Shown here piece by piece: positions 16,544-25,773 of a stretch of DNA of 64,000 nucleotides (position 1 is the first letter of the stretch; each line of letters opens with the position of its first letter). Both the position numbers and the translations under genes were made by a program. The stretch lies in assembly GCF_026241515.1 (NCBI RefSeq), contig NZ_JAPHPW010000002.1, positions 248,001 to 312,000 on the forward strand. Reading direction: 5' to 3'. Below the pieces are notes generated by a model. It saw nothing but the letters and a program-made list of their open reading frames with translations, was not told where the DNA came from and did not search any database. Source of the DNA: Vibrio sp. 14G-20 (GTDB lineage: Bacteria; Pseudomonadota; Gammaproteobacteria; Enterobacterales; Vibrionaceae).

Positions 16544-17722
16544 TTAGACGTTTCCGTTATCGCTGACTGTTCGTAGCTGAGTCAGATATTTAATCCAACC
16601 TTTTGCTTCAGAAGATGGTTCAATGTTGTTTGCACGTTTTGCTTGAGCAAGCGCGTTATCAAGATTCTTTAGCTTGTACCATGAACGCACTTTTGCTAAT
16701 GCAACGTCAGCCTGTTTGTTTTTGTCTTTCACTTTGTCTAAAACAACCAGCGCTCGGTCGTAGTAACCTTGCTGAACCAATAACTGAGCCACGTTCCAAT
16801 GATATTGAGTGTCTTTTTTAGACGCTAACGTCCACACTTCAATGGCACTGTCCCACTCTTTCGCTAGCTGCCAGTAAGTTGCTTGCTCCGCCAGAAGTTG
16901 AACGTCGCTGTTCGCATCATCTAGCTTGCTAATTTCTTGAGCTGCACGTTCTGGAATGCCGCGTTTCGCGTAAAGCTGTGCTAACAAGCGGCGATCTGAG
17001 TTTTTCAGCTTAACACCTTGTAATTCAGCCAGTGCTAACGTGTTCAATGCATCACGATTACGTTCTAATCTTAGCTGAATACCAACAAGTTGACGCCACC
17101 AGTTATCTTTCTCTGGTTGAAGTTCAATGAGGCTTTCCAGTGTCGGAATAGACGGTTTCCACTGCTTTAACTGAAGCTGTGCGCCCAGTTTTAGCGATAG
17201 AGGTGATAACTCTGGTTTTGAATTGAACTTGTCGTGATTACCGATGGCCACTAGGACTTTCGACCAGTTTTCAATTTGGTATTCAGCTTGTGCAATTCGC
17301 ATCCAAAGCGTGTCTTTCTTTTCCTTCTCTGGCGCTGTTTTCACTAACTCGTAGTAGTGCGGAAGCGCGTTTTTAAACTGCTGATCGTTCAACAACAAAT
17401 CAGCCAGCATACGCTTCGTTATCCAAGCTTGCTCATCGACTAGCAAATTCGTATCGACGGCATAAGTTAGCTGCTTAATCGCCGCGTCAGTTTTGCCATC
17501 TTGCCAGTAAAACACACCCAGCATACGAGCTACGTATGCTTTGTCGTAACCTTTAGAAAGCTCCAAGCCTGCAAGTACATCAATCGCCTGCTTAACCTGT
17601 TCATCTTGAGCAAGCTTATGCGCCTTTTGAACACGAATGGCAGTATATTGAGATAGCTCTTGCGCTTGTGTTGTAAGGGGCATTAACAACAAGCCCACTA
17701 ATATCCATATCTGTTTCATCAT
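16544..17722 (-). CDS. TPR-repeat protein of the TonB2-type operon
   Basis: A 392-residue periplasmic protein with a signal peptide ending near TTQAQ-EL and many tetratricopeptide-like helix pairs throughout (for example LGVFYWQDGKTDAAIKQLTY). It is the last gene of the cluster and overlaps tonB by four bases (ATGA). The same final TPR gene is present in the Vibrio TonB2 and TonB3 clusters, where it is thought to support complex assembly. The exact role is not settled. Confidence 0.85.
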   Translation of the reverse strand: MMKQIWILVGLLLMPLTTQAQELSQYTAIRVQKAHKLAQDEQVKQAIDVLAGLELSKGYDKAYVARMLGVFYWQDGKTDAAIKQLTYAVDTNLLVDEQAWITKRMLADLLLNDQQFKNALPHYYELVKTAPEKEKKDTLWMRIAQAEYQIENWSKVLVAIGNHDKFNSKPELSPLSLKLGAQLQLKQWKPSIPTLESLIELQPEKDNWWRQLVGIQLRLERNRDALNTLALAELQGVKLKNSDRRLLAQLYAKRGIPERAAQEISKLDDANSDVQLLAEQATYWQLAKEWDSAIEVWTLASKKDTQYHWNVAQLLVQQGYYDRALVVLDKVKDKNKQADVALAKVRSWYKLKNLDNALAQAKRANNIEPSSEAKGWIKYLTQLRTVSDNGNV

Positions 17723-18339
17723 TTTGCCAACTTAAACTCTAGTTTCACGGTTTGACCAACCTGAGCTATCGCTTTTCCATCGACGACTTTCGGTTGATAT
17801 TTCCATTTTTTAAGTGCTCTCATCGCTTCACGTTCAAACATACGACGTGGGTTTGCGTCAGTGACTTGAATGTCAATTGGGCGTCCCGTTTCATCGATAG
17901 TAAAAGACATAATCACATGGCCTTCAGCTCCGCGCTTCAGCGCTTTCGCAGGATAACGAGGCTCTACTCGATACAAAGGCATTGCCTGTTGGTTTGACCC
18001 AAAATCAGAAAATGTCGGAGCGTTAATCGCTAGGCCGTCAATCGATGTATTCAAATCCAAAGAAGGCAGTGAAGACATCGAATTCAGAGGCGTAACTTCA
18101 GCTTGTGACTGAGACGTTTGCGCTTCCGGTGGCGGCTCTGGCATTTCTGGTTTTTCAGGAACTGCACGTTGTCTTCTTTGGACTTCTTGTTCTTGTTCCA
18201 CCATTACCATGTTGAAACTTAACGTCTCACTGTTGTCTGGTGAACGTTGATGGCCATTATCGACCATCCAAGCCATAAAAGAAAACAGAGCTAAGCCCAA
18301 TGCACCCGCTAGCGGTAAAGCAAGAAATAGGCGAATCAT
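17719..18339 (-). CDS. tonB2: TonB energy transducer, TonB2-type
   Basis: A 206-residue TonB. It has an N-terminal anchor (LFLALPLAGALGLALFSFMA), a short proline/glutamate-rich spacer (PEKPEMPEPPPEAQ) and a C-terminal TonB domain (YRVEPRYPAKALKRGAEGHV ... RALKKWKYQPKVVDGKA). The short spacer and the company of ttpC, exbB, exbD and a TPR gene are typical of Vibrio TonB2. TonB transmits proton-motive force to outer-membrane receptors such as the one at 21642-23738. I favour TonB2 over TonB3 because a Fur-box-like site precedes the operon; the assignment could be checked by phylogeny. Confidence 0.85.
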   Translation of the reverse strand: MIRLFLALPLAGALGLALFSFMAWMVDNGHQRSPDNSETLSFNMVMVEQEQEVQRRQRAVPEKPEMPEPPPEAQTSQSQAEVTPLNSMSSLPSLDLNTSIDGLAINAPTFSDFGSNQQAMPLYRVEPRYPAKALKRGAEGHVIMSFTIDETGRPIDIQVTDANPRRMFEREAMRALKKWKYQPKVVDGKAIAQVGQTVKLEFKLAK

Positions 18340-18358
18340 TTATGAAGATCCTCCAAGA

Positions 18359-18763
18359 TCATCGCTTTTCAGCAGCAAGCGCGATGTTTTTAACACCCGC
18401 ACCTTTAGCGGCGTCCATCACTTTAACAACCGTACCGTTGTAAGCGTGTTCATCCGCTTGAATAACCAAAGAAGCATCAGGTTGTTCTAGCAACAAGTGT
18501 TCTAACGTCGCTTGGACACGCTCAACATCAACAACACGTTTATCGATGAAGATGTCATTCGCAGAAGTAATCGCAACAAAGATGCCCGCATCCTTTTGGC
18601 TTACTACGTTAGATGCTTGTGGGCGATTGACTTCAACCCCTGATTCACGAACAAATGAACTGGTCACAATAAAGAAAATAAGCATGATAAATACAATATC
18701 AAGCATCGAAGTAAGGTCTATTTGAGCCTCTTCGTTTTTTGAATGACGTCGACCGAGTCTCAT
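18359..18763 (-). CDS. exbD: Biopolymer transport protein ExbD
   Basis: A 134-residue inner-membrane protein with one helix (DIVFIMLIFFIVTSSFV). The essential aspartate sits at its start in the motif LTSMLDIVFIML. The periplasmic part is typical of ExbD/TolR. It overlaps exbB by four bases and lies 19 bases before tonB. Together with ExbB it forms the proton-driven motor that energises TonB. Confidence 0.9.
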   Translation of the reverse strand: MRLGRRHSKNEEAQIDLTSMLDIVFIMLIFFIVTSSFVRESGVEVNRPQASNVVSQKDAGIFVAITSANDIFIDKRVVDVERVQATLEHLLLEQPDASLVIQADEHAYNGTVVKVMDAAKGAGVKNIALAAEKR

Positions 18764-19320
18764 CGTTGACTCCTTAAAGATTTTTCTAATTTCAATTCTA
18801 AGCGGTTACACACTTTCGCTAAACGAGCGTGAACAAACATGCCCGCTAATGCAGCAACCATACCCGCCATGGTTGGCAGTGTTGCCAACGAGATACCTGA
18901 AGCCATCAATTTAGGGTCACTGCTTCCTTGAGTCGCCATGACATCGAAAACAGAGATCATACCGGTAACGGTACCCAGCAAACCCAACATCGGACAAATA
19001 GAGACTAACAGCTTAATAAAGTTCAAGTTCTGGTTAAGTAAGATACTCGCTTGCCCTAACCAACCTTCACGAATGGCTTTGGCGTGCCAAGAAGAGTGAT
19101 CTTCTCTTTCATGCCACTTAGTAATCCAAGCTTGGCGCTGCTTTGGAAAGTAGAACGCAAGATAAAGTACACGTTCGACTACAAGCACCCAATAAACCAG
19201 GACGACAGCCGCTAGCCACCACAGAACGAAACCGCCCTGCTCCATAAAGCTTGATAAAGACAGCAGCCAGTCACTCGTTAACCAACGCGCTGGTAATAGA
19301 GAACCCGAAAAAATATCCAT
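18760..19320 (-). CDS. exbB: MotA/TolQ/ExbB proton channel protein ExbB
   Basis: A 186-residue protein with three transmembrane helices. The conserved MotA/TolQ/ExbB segment LLVSICPMLGLLGTVTGMIS is followed by ISLATLPTMAGMVAALAGMF. It shares one base with the ttpC stop. It is the channel partner of ExbD in the TonB motor. The preceding gene encodes a longer protein with the same channel domain (TtpC), a two-ExbB-like arrangement typical of Vibrio TonB2 systems. Confidence 0.9.
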   Translation of the reverse strand: MDIFSGSLLPARWLTSDWLLSLSSFMEQGGFVLWWLAAVVLVYWVLVVERVLYLAFYFPKQRQAWITKWHEREDHSSWHAKAIREGWLGQASILLNQNLNFIKLLVSICPMLGLLGTVTGMISVFDVMATQGSSDPKLMASGISLATLPTMAGMVAALAGMFVHARLAKVCNRLELKLEKSLRSQR

Positions 19321-20696
19321 TACGCAGCAGTCCCAACTGGTGATACGACAGCTTTTGATTCAACCGTTTTTTCTGCCTGCTCAGCAACAAGACCAATACC
19401 TTGTTTCTCAAGAATATTGCGAATATTTTCAGCCTGAGTGCTAAGAATGTTGTGTGCTAATAGAATAGGCATTGCTGCAACAAGACCAAGTACGGTTGTT
19501 ACCAGCGCCATCGAAATACCACCCGCCATCACTTTAGGGTCGCCATTACCAAACTGTGTGATCACTTGAAATGTTTCGATCATGCCGGTTACAGTACCTA
19601 GAAGACCTAACATTGGAGCAAGCGCTGCCAATAGCTTAAGCATCGATAAGCCTTTCTCTAGGTGAGTCTGTTCATCCACTACCGCTTCTAAAAGTCGTAG
19701 CTCTAGTGCTTCAACGGTTTGGTTTTGCTCTTTGTTGTAAACCGCAAGAACACGACCTAGTGGGTTATCACCCGCTTGCTCTGGATTCTTAAGTTGAGCG
19801 CGAATTTTCTGGCGAGCGATAGCCAAAGAAATACCACGAACTAATGCGATGATTAAGCCAATTGCCAGCAAGCCAAGAATCACTTTACCAACAACACCAC
19901 CGGCTTGAAGGCGATCTATGAGGCTTGGTGTTAGCGCTAGTTGCTCTAGCATGAACCCACGAGAAGGATCGACAACCACGTTAGACACATCGCCATTAGC
20001 TAATGTAGATAGCGATGCTAAAGTTGGACCATTCGATGGCTGTTTCAGATACGCAATCGCATCTCCACGCTGAGTGTTCCAGCTAACATAGCCTTGGTCT
20101 GTTACCAGGCCGATTGAACCTAAGCGATAAGCGTCGACAGTTTGTGTGTTGCCTTCACCATTGATGAAAGCAATTTGAGATTTGCTAAGCTCAGAGCTCG
20201 CTTGAATCTGCTCTACCATACTCATCCACAAGCCAGAAAGCTGTGGCATTGATGGTAGTGATTTCGCATCGATAATCTGATCAACAGTCGCTGTGTGCTC
20301 CGCACGATCAACACTGTTTACTGTTGAGCTAAGCTCTGCGCCTAGTTCTTTAGCATTTTGACGAACGACACCGAACAGCTCGCCTAAGCTACCGGTTTCT
20401 AAACGCAGCTTCTCTTCTAAGCGAGCAAGCTTGTTTTCGTTATCACTGAAGGTTTGAGTCAGAACATCTGTCGCACCTTGGATAGAGGTACGTTTCGCTT
20501 CAAGCTGAGCTTTGATCGCTTTCAGTTCTTGTTCTGTCTTTTTGAAATCAGCTTCACGCACTACGTTGTGAGAAGCTTGAGTTCGACTCTCTGATTTTGC
20601 TTTATTAACTAGCTGAGCCGTCGTGTCTGATGCAGAGAAAGCAGAAAATGAAATAGACGTAATGCAAAGCAATGCTGCTAATGGTTTTAAGTTCAT
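19320..20696 (-). CDS. ttpC: TtpC, TonB2-associated MotA/TolQ/ExbB-domain protein
   Basis: A 458-residue protein. It has a signal peptide (LLCITSISFSAFSA), a long periplasmic helical region rich in coiled-coil character (residues about 40-130), a central domain, and a C-terminal ExbB-like channel domain (LAALAPMLGLLGTVTGMIET near residue 360). TtpC is needed for TonB2-dependent iron uptake in Vibrio anguillarum and V. cholerae and is absent from TonB1 systems. It overlaps the genes on both sides by one base. Confidence 0.88.
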   Translation of the reverse strand: MNLKPLAALLCITSISFSAFSASDTTAQLVNKAKSESRTQASHNVVREADFKKTEQELKAIKAQLEAKRTSIQGATDVLTQTFSDNENKLARLEEKLRLETGSLGELFGVVRQNAKELGAELSSTVNSVDRAEHTATVDQIIDAKSLPSMPQLSGLWMSMVEQIQASSELSKSQIAFINGEGNTQTVDAYRLGSIGLVTDQGYVSWNTQRGDAIAYLKQPSNGPTLASLSTLANGDVSNVVVDPSRGFMLEQLALTPSLIDRLQAGGVVGKVILGLLAIGLIIALVRGISLAIARQKIRAQLKNPEQAGDNPLGRVLAVYNKEQNQTVEALELRLLEAVVDEQTHLEKGLSMLKLLAALAPMLGLLGTVTGMIETFQVITQFGNGDPKVMAGGISMALVTTVLGLVAAMPILLAHNILSTQAENIRNILEKQGIGLVAEQAEKTVESKAVVSPVGTAA

Positions 20697-21475
20697 TACT
20701 TAACCTCCGCAACAGTTAAAGAAACAGGTAAAGTAATTAGGCTTGGCGCCGCTTGTTGGCTTGCAATGTCGTAAGCTTTATCTAGCTCAGATTTCATTGA
20801 AGAATCTAGCTCTTGCCACTGATTTTGTGTTTGATTCCAAGACCAGTATTGGCTGCCATTTAGGTTACGAGCCACCAAAGAGATACGACCTAGATGCAAC
20901 ACGTCAGCTTCAATCGTTCTATCGTTGCTCAATGCAATACGACCTTGGTAAGCACCGAGCTTGATGCCGTAGTCCATCTCGATTTGGTAAGCTTCTAGGA
21001 TACGACGATACTTCTCAGCATCACTCACATCAGCACGAATCATCATTGCTTGTAGCTTTTCAACTCTTTCCAGACGCTGTTCTTTCTTGATTGGCACATC
21101 TTGCTCAACTAACTGTTGAAGGCCATCAATCATCTGATACATCAGAGGCACAACACCTTGACGTGTGTATTTGATTTCGTCGATCTGCCCTTCAATGCTC
21201 TGAGCTTCTTGTTTCTGGCTCTCAACCAATGCAGCAAGGTGATCGTGATAGATTTCTAGATTTTTCACTTCTTCTTGCAGACGCTCAATCTCAGCTTGCA
21301 GCATTAAAGTCGCTTGTGAGCTTTTATCAATAACCTTTTGGCTCGAAGCCGACGCGTTATTGGTCTTGTTTTGAATTGATTGAGCTTGATCCAAGCTGTT
21401 TGCCATAGAAGACGTTGCAACCAAACTGATGGCAAGCGCTAGGCTAGTTTTTAAAAGATTCATAATTGTAGTCAT
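20696..21475 (-). CDS. DUF3450 periplasmic coiled-coil protein, first gene of the TonB2 operon
   Basis: A 259-residue secreted protein (signal peptide ending SSMA-NS) with a long coiled coil at residues about 30-110 (MLQAEIERLQEEVKNLEIYH). This is the DUF3450 family, regularly found directly before ttpC. A start at 21463, giving a more compact signal peptide, is possible; neither start has a clear ribosome binding site. It probably contacts TtpC in the periplasm, but this has not been shown here. Confidence 0.82.
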   Translation of the reverse strand: MTTIMNLLKTSLALAISLVATSSMANSLDQAQSIQNKTNNASASSQKVIDKSSQATLMLQAEIERLQEEVKNLEIYHDHLAALVESQKQEAQSIEGQIDEIKYTRQGVVPLMYQMIDGLQQLVEQDVPIKKEQRLERVEKLQAMMIRADVSDAEKYRRILEAYQIEMDYGIKLGAYQGRIALSNDRTIEADVLHLGRISLVARNLNGSQYWSWNQTQNQWQELDSSMKSELDKAYDIASQQAAPSLITLPVSLTVAEVK

Positions 21476-21507
21476 TTACTATAGAAGAAGGTCAAATGAA
21501 TTTTATT

Positions 21508-21546
21508 GATAAGCACTCTCATTATCATTAAAAGTCACTCTCATTA
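21508..21546 (-). promoter_or_regulatory. Fur-box-like sites before the TonB2-type operon
   Basis: GATAAGCACTCTCATTATC (21508-21526) matches 13 of 19 positions of the Fur consensus. CACTCTCATTA occurs twice (21514-21524 and 21536-21546), a 22-bp period, suggesting two adjacent Fur dimers. The sites lie 33-71 bp upstream of the DUF3450 start. Confidence 0.65.
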
Positions 21547-21583
21547 CTAGGGATATTTTTACTGAATAACAGAATCACGAAAA

Positions 21584-21603
21584 GGGAAAGCCGAAACTTT
21601 CCC
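21584..21603 (-). terminator. Terminator of the siderophore receptor gene
   Basis: On the minus strand GGGAAAG-TTTCGG-CTTTCCC is followed by TTTTC. It separates the receptor gene from the TonB2-type operon. Confidence 0.85.
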
Positions 21604-21641
21604 CTTAGTATTTAGGCTAACAATAGTACCCTACTAACAAA

Positions 21642-23738
21642 TTAGTATTTTACCTGTAAAGTCGCCATGTAGTTGCGGCCTTCGCCGATTACTACGTCTT
21701 CAGCAAATTGGTGGTTTGAAGATGTTGAACCGCCACCCGCTAGGTATTCTTTATCAAATACGTTCTCTACTGTTAGACGCGCTACGAAGTCAAGAGAATC
21801 GTCGTACTTAAGCGTGTATGCAGCACCCATATCTACACGAGCGTAGCCGTCTTTCTTGAATGTGTTCGCGCTATCACCGTAACGAGAACCTTCGTAGATA
21901 AGACCTAGGTTTACATCAACTTCGTTTGTTGCTGCATAAGTAGACCAAACGCTTGCTGCAAACTCAGGTACGTCTACTGGACGGTTACCTTCATATGTTT
22001 CATGGTTAGTGATTTCAGCATCTAAGTACATTGCAGAACCAGACATTGAGAAGCGCTCTGAAATAAAGCCTTGTGCGGCTAGCTCAGCACCACGGTGAAC
22101 TTGTTCGCCACCTTGTGTCTTCGTCCAATCACCTGATGCAGTGTCTTCTACATCCATTGAGATGTTTTCTTGAGTGATATCAAATACCGCACCAGAAACA
22201 AACAGACGCTCGTCCATCAGCTCCCACTTAGTACCGACTTCGTAAGAAACACCCGTTGCTGCGTCAAGAAGTTCACCATCGTTGGTGTAGTTGCGGCTTC
22301 CGCTAGAAACAACACCTTGTGGTTCGAAACTTTCAGAGTAAGAAGCGTAGATACTACCGTTTGATGCTGGGTGGTAAATCACGCCAAGCTTAGGCGCCAC
22401 GTTTTCTTCTGCTACGCCATCACTTACTTTACGGTCGAAACGAGCACCCGCAAGAACTTGCCATTCATCATTGATAGTAATCAAATCTTGGATGTAGAAG
22501 CCCCAAGTATCGTAAGTACTCATCTTACCTAACGATGTTGGACCCACTGACGGCGCTGGTACTGTTGCATCTGGTGCGTATTCAGCGCTGCTGAAGCGAT
22601 CCATACCACGGTAGTAGCTGTAACCTAACCAGTTAGCACCGAATAATAGTTGGTGCTCTGTGCCCGCAAGATCAGCGGTTGTTGTTAGATCAACGTAAGC
22701 CGTTCTGAAACGCCATTTATCATGACGGTAGTTACCGCCTTGAGTCACGGTGCCCGTACCATCAGGATTCATATTTGAAAAGCTTGGGTAGCTTTCCATA
22801 TCAATACGTTCGAAATCTTGGTAATTGAAACCTGTTTTTACTGACCATGTATCAGTCAGGTTAGCAGCAATATCAAAACCAACGTTCTCAACATCATTCT
22901 CGATCTGTGACCATTGTGCATCCCAGATGTGCTTGTCGCTACCCACTCGGTTGCCGTCTAGTGTGTATAGAGCGCCAGAATCTACGCTACCTTCGTCGTT
23001 AGTTTTGTCGTAATGAACAGAAACCGTAACGTCTTCAGTAACATCGTAATCAACGAATACACCACCAACAAAACGTTCTGTTTGTGGTTCAGTTCCGTCA
23101 CCGTAAGTTCTCCAAGAGCCGTAGCTTTCTTTAGATAGAATCGCGCGACCACGTAGAGTTTCAGCATCGTTCAAAGCGCCACTTACGTCTACCGTCGTAC
23201 GAGAATGGTCATTAGAACCAATATCTTGGCTAACACTTACTTGTGTATCGTAAGTTGGCTTCTTGCTTACCATATTGATCAAACCACCTGGTGCAGAAAT
23301 ACCGTAAAGAAGACCAGAAGGTCCTTTTAGTACTTCAACACGCTCTAGCAGTTCAATTGGTTGACGGTAGTGAGACCAATGTTGCTGGCCATTTTTAAGG
23401 AAGCCCGAAGAGCTTTCTACCGAAAAACCACGTAGAGAGAAACGTTCACGGTTACGGCTTGTACCGCCAGCACTTACACTCGCGTCATTTTTAAGCACGT
23501 CACCAAGCGTTGTTGCACGCTGTTCATCGATGATTTGCTCATCGATTACTGAAACTTGTCCCGGAGTCTCTAATTGAGTCGCCTCCATGCGCATTGCTGT
23601 TGTGTTCGTGTCGGCTTTGTAACCGTAGTCACGACCTTCAACAACCATATGCTCGTCTGTTTTTACTGTTTCTGCCAATACTGCTGGTGAAGCTAATACC
23701 GCGCCGATCACTAAAGCCAATGGGCTCTTTGAAAACAT
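21642..23738 (-). CDS. TonB-dependent ferri-siderophore receptor
   Basis: A 698-residue outer-membrane receptor. It has a signal peptide ending VLA-ET, a TonB box-like HMVVEG, a plug domain (QVSVIDEQIIDEQRATTLGD and the strongly conserved VEVLKGPSGLLYGISAPGG), and a 22-strand-type barrel ending in the aromatic TLQVKY. The plug motifs place it in the TonB-dependent siderophore receptor family that includes FhuE, FoxA and FpvA. It has no N-terminal signalling domain, so it should not act through a sigma/anti-sigma pair. The ligand is not known; no siderophore synthesis genes are in the window, so a hydroxamate xenosiderophore is one possibility. Confidence 0.9.
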   Translation of the reverse strand: MFSKSPLALVIGAVLASPAVLAETVKTDEHMVVEGRDYGYKADTNTTAMRMEATQLETPGQVSVIDEQIIDEQRATTLGDVLKNDASVSAGGTSRNRERFSLRGFSVESSSGFLKNGQQHWSHYRQPIELLERVEVLKGPSGLLYGISAPGGLINMVSKKPTYDTQVSVSQDIGSNDHSRTTVDVSGALNDAETLRGRAILSKESYGSWRTYGDGTEPQTERFVGGVFVDYDVTEDVTVSVHYDKTNDEGSVDSGALYTLDGNRVGSDKHIWDAQWSQIENDVENVGFDIAANLTDTWSVKTGFNYQDFERIDMESYPSFSNMNPDGTGTVTQGGNYRHDKWRFRTAYVDLTTTADLAGTEHQLLFGANWLGYSYYRGMDRFSSAEYAPDATVPAPSVGPTSLGKMSTYDTWGFYIQDLITINDEWQVLAGARFDRKVSDGVAEENVAPKLGVIYHPASNGSIYASYSESFEPQGVVSSGSRNYTNDGELLDAATGVSYEVGTKWELMDERLFVSGAVFDITQENISMDVEDTASGDWTKTQGGEQVHRGAELAAQGFISERFSMSGSAMYLDAEITNHETYEGNRPVDVPEFAASVWSTYAATNEVDVNLGLIYEGSRYGDSANTFKKDGYARVDMGAAYTLKYDDSLDFVARLTVENVFDKEYLAGGGSTSSNHQFAEDVVIGEGRNYMATLQVKY

Positions 23739-23840
23739 GTCCTTTACTCCGTTTTTATTCTTTTAGACGAGCACTTTGTTATTTATTCGATGTGCTCGCT
23801 GAACCGTTTCCGGTACCACTGAATTATTCCGAGAGAGAAT

Positions 23841-23890
23841 ATAAGTGATAACTATTACCATTTGCATTAAATTTACATTCTTTGCATTCG
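23841..23890 (-). promoter_or_regulatory. Fur-box-like operator/promoter of the receptor gene
   Basis: The 19-mer 23841-23859 contains GATAACTATTACC and matches about 12 of 19 Fur consensus positions. It continues into CATTAAATTTACATT, nearly the same as in the promoter at 15745-15789. It sits about 105-150 bp upstream of the receptor start. Confidence 0.6.
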
Positions 23891-24170
23891 TAAAGTTTTG
23901 TAAAGGCGTGTCGGGGAGTCGTTTTTATAAAGTTAAACAAAACCAATTCAATACAGATGGTTAGAGAGCATTTACGCTAAAAAGTGGTTATCGACGTCAA
24001 ATCTTTTGAAACAGCGTTATTAGCTCCACCTATTTAAGATGGCAAGATTGATAAGAAAATTATCTCTTCTTATTTACTACCTTTGAAACGACAGCTTTAT
24101 GTATAAAACTCTCGATAAATGTAAATTTATGGTGAATTATTTTGTTTGATTTTGTTTAATTGACGGAATT

Positions 24171-24197
24171 ATCAGTGATTTTGATCACATCTATAAT
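24171..24197 (+). promoter_or_regulatory. CRP site overlapping a possible -10 box, upstream of the symporter
   Basis: AGTGATTTTGATCACA (24174-24189) is a close match to the TGTGAN6TCACA CRP consensus. TATAAT begins at 24192. If that hexamer is the -10 element the CRP site would overlap the promoter and repress; if a downstream promoter is used it could activate. The rest of 23891-24297 shows nothing recognisable. Confidence 0.65.
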
Positions 24198-24297
24198 TCC
24201 AAACTCATTTTTTGTTTTTCGATTTGAACAACCGACTGCTAATCTCCTGCTCACTTTGAAAAGGTATCAAAGTTACAAATAATAAGGAGTGTTCTAA

Positions 24298-25602
24298 ATG
24301 AATACCAAGAAACCTATGTCTCTGACTGGTCGAGTAATCCTCGGTATGGTCGTAGGTATATTAACGGGATTTGCCATTCAATCCCTTTTTGCAGACAGCG
24401 GATTTGTTAACAACTACATCGTTAACGGACTCTTTGAAGTAGGCGGACAAATCTTTGTCGCCAGTTTAAAAATGCTTGTTGTGCCTCTAGTCTTCGTTTC
24501 ACTAGTGTGCGGTACAAGTTCTCTTAAAGACTTATCAACTCTTGGCCGTATGGGTGGCAAAACGCTTGCACTTTATATCGGTACTACTGCCGTTGCCATC
24601 ACTCTAGCATTAACTATCGGTAACCTGTTCCAACCTGGAGCTGGTGCGGATCTTACTGCTGCGAGCTCTTTCAAATCAGCGGATGCCCCTTCTTTGGGCC
24701 AAGTTATCATCGACATGTTCCCTACCAACCCTATTCAGGCTATGGCTGAAGGTAAGACACTGCAAGTTATCGTGTTTGCTGTGTTGTTTGGTATCGCAAT
24801 CAGTGCAGCGGGCAAACCCGGCGAACGTATCGCTGCAGTTTTCTCTGATCTAAACGAAGTGATCATGAAGCTTGTTGCGCTACTGATGAACCTTGCTCCT
24901 TACGGTGTGTTCTTCTTGATGGCGAAACTGTTCTCAGGCCTTGGCTTAGGTGCAATTTGGAACCTAGCAGAATACTTCTTAGTACTTGCAGGTACCCTAC
25001 TGTTACACGGCTTGGTGACTTACAGCGCAATGCTTAAAGGATTCACAGGTCTTAGTCCGATTACGTTCCTACGTAAGATGGAAGATGCAATCATGTTTGC
25101 ATTCTCAACGGCATCTTCGAACGCAACAATTCCAGTAACAATGGAAACAGCTAAGAACCGCATGGGCGTAGACAACAAAGTCGCTTCTTTCACAGTACCA
25201 CTAGGTGCAACTGTGAACATGGACGGCACTGCAATCATGCAAGGTGTTGCGACTGCGTTTATCGCGCAAGCGTACAACATCGACCTTTCAATGGGTGATT
25301 ACCTAATGGTTATCCTAACGGCGACACTGGCGTCTGTTGGTACTGCAGGTGTCCCTGGTGTTGGTCTTGTTATGCTAGCGATGGTATTGAACCAAGTTGG
25401 TCTACCGCTTGAAGGTATTGCTCTAATCATGGGTGTTGACCGCCTTCTTGATATGATTCGTACCGCTGTAAACATCACAGGTGATAGTGCCGTATCTATC
25501 ATCGTTGCTAAGTCTGAAGGCGCTCTAGACGAGTCTCGCTTCAACGACCCAGCAGCAGGTGAGAAAGAAGAAGAAGTTAAGCTAGCACGCCAACAGGCAT
25601 AA
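24298..25602 (+). CDS. Dicarboxylate/amino acid:cation symporter (DAACS family)
   Basis: A 434-residue inner-membrane symporter of the GltP/DctA/SdaC-like DAACS family. It shows the serine-rich re-entrant loop FSTASSNATIPVTMETA, the conserved NMDGTA motif (VPLGATVNMDGTAIMQ) and the C-terminal re-entrant segment ASVGTAGVPGVGLVML. These residues form the substrate and Na+/H+ sites. Members take up glutamate, aspartate or C4-dicarboxylates. The charged C-terminal tail (GEKEEEVKLARQQA) is cytoplasmic. AAGGAG lies upstream of the ATG. The CRP site suggests catabolite control. Substrate is unresolved. Confidence 0.88.
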   Translation: MNTKKPMSLTGRVILGMVVGILTGFAIQSLFADSGFVNNYIVNGLFEVGGQIFVASLKMLVVPLVFVSLVCGTSSLKDLSTLGRMGGKTLALYIGTTAVAITLALTIGNLFQPGAGADLTAASSFKSADAPSLGQVIIDMFPTNPIQAMAEGKTLQVIVFAVLFGIAISAAGKPGERIAAVFSDLNEVIMKLVALLMNLAPYGVFFLMAKLFSGLGLGAIWNLAEYFLVLAGTLLLHGLVTYSAMLKGFTGLSPITFLRKMEDAIMFAFSTASSNATIPVTMETAKNRMGVDNKVASFTVPLGATVNMDGTAIMQGVATAFIAQAYNIDLSMGDYLMVILTATLASVGTAGVPGVGLVMLAMVLNQVGLPLEGIALIMGVDRLLDMIRTAVNITGDSAVSIIVAKSEGALDESRFNDPAAGEKEEEVKLARQQA

Positions 25603-25681
25603 TCTAGTTTCGCTACGCTCTTGCCTTCGAGCTAAGGTGTAATTAATGGCTACACCTTAACTCAAAAAAGCGTATAAACAG

Positions 25682-25708
25682 AAACGCCACTGCAGATGCA
25701 GTGGCGTT
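25682..25708. terminator. Strong terminator between convergent symporter and kinase genes
   Basis: AACGCCACTGCA (25683-25694) and TGCAGTGGCGTT (25697-25708) form a long perfect hairpin followed by TTTT on the plus strand. A second hairpin (TAAGGTGTA 25633-25641 with TACACCTTA 25651-25659) lies just before it. Confidence 0.9.
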
Positions 25709-25773
25709 TTTTATTGAGTATCGTTTTTTGAATTCGTATTCGGTATTAACTATCTCTAGAAAAAGTACTTAAG

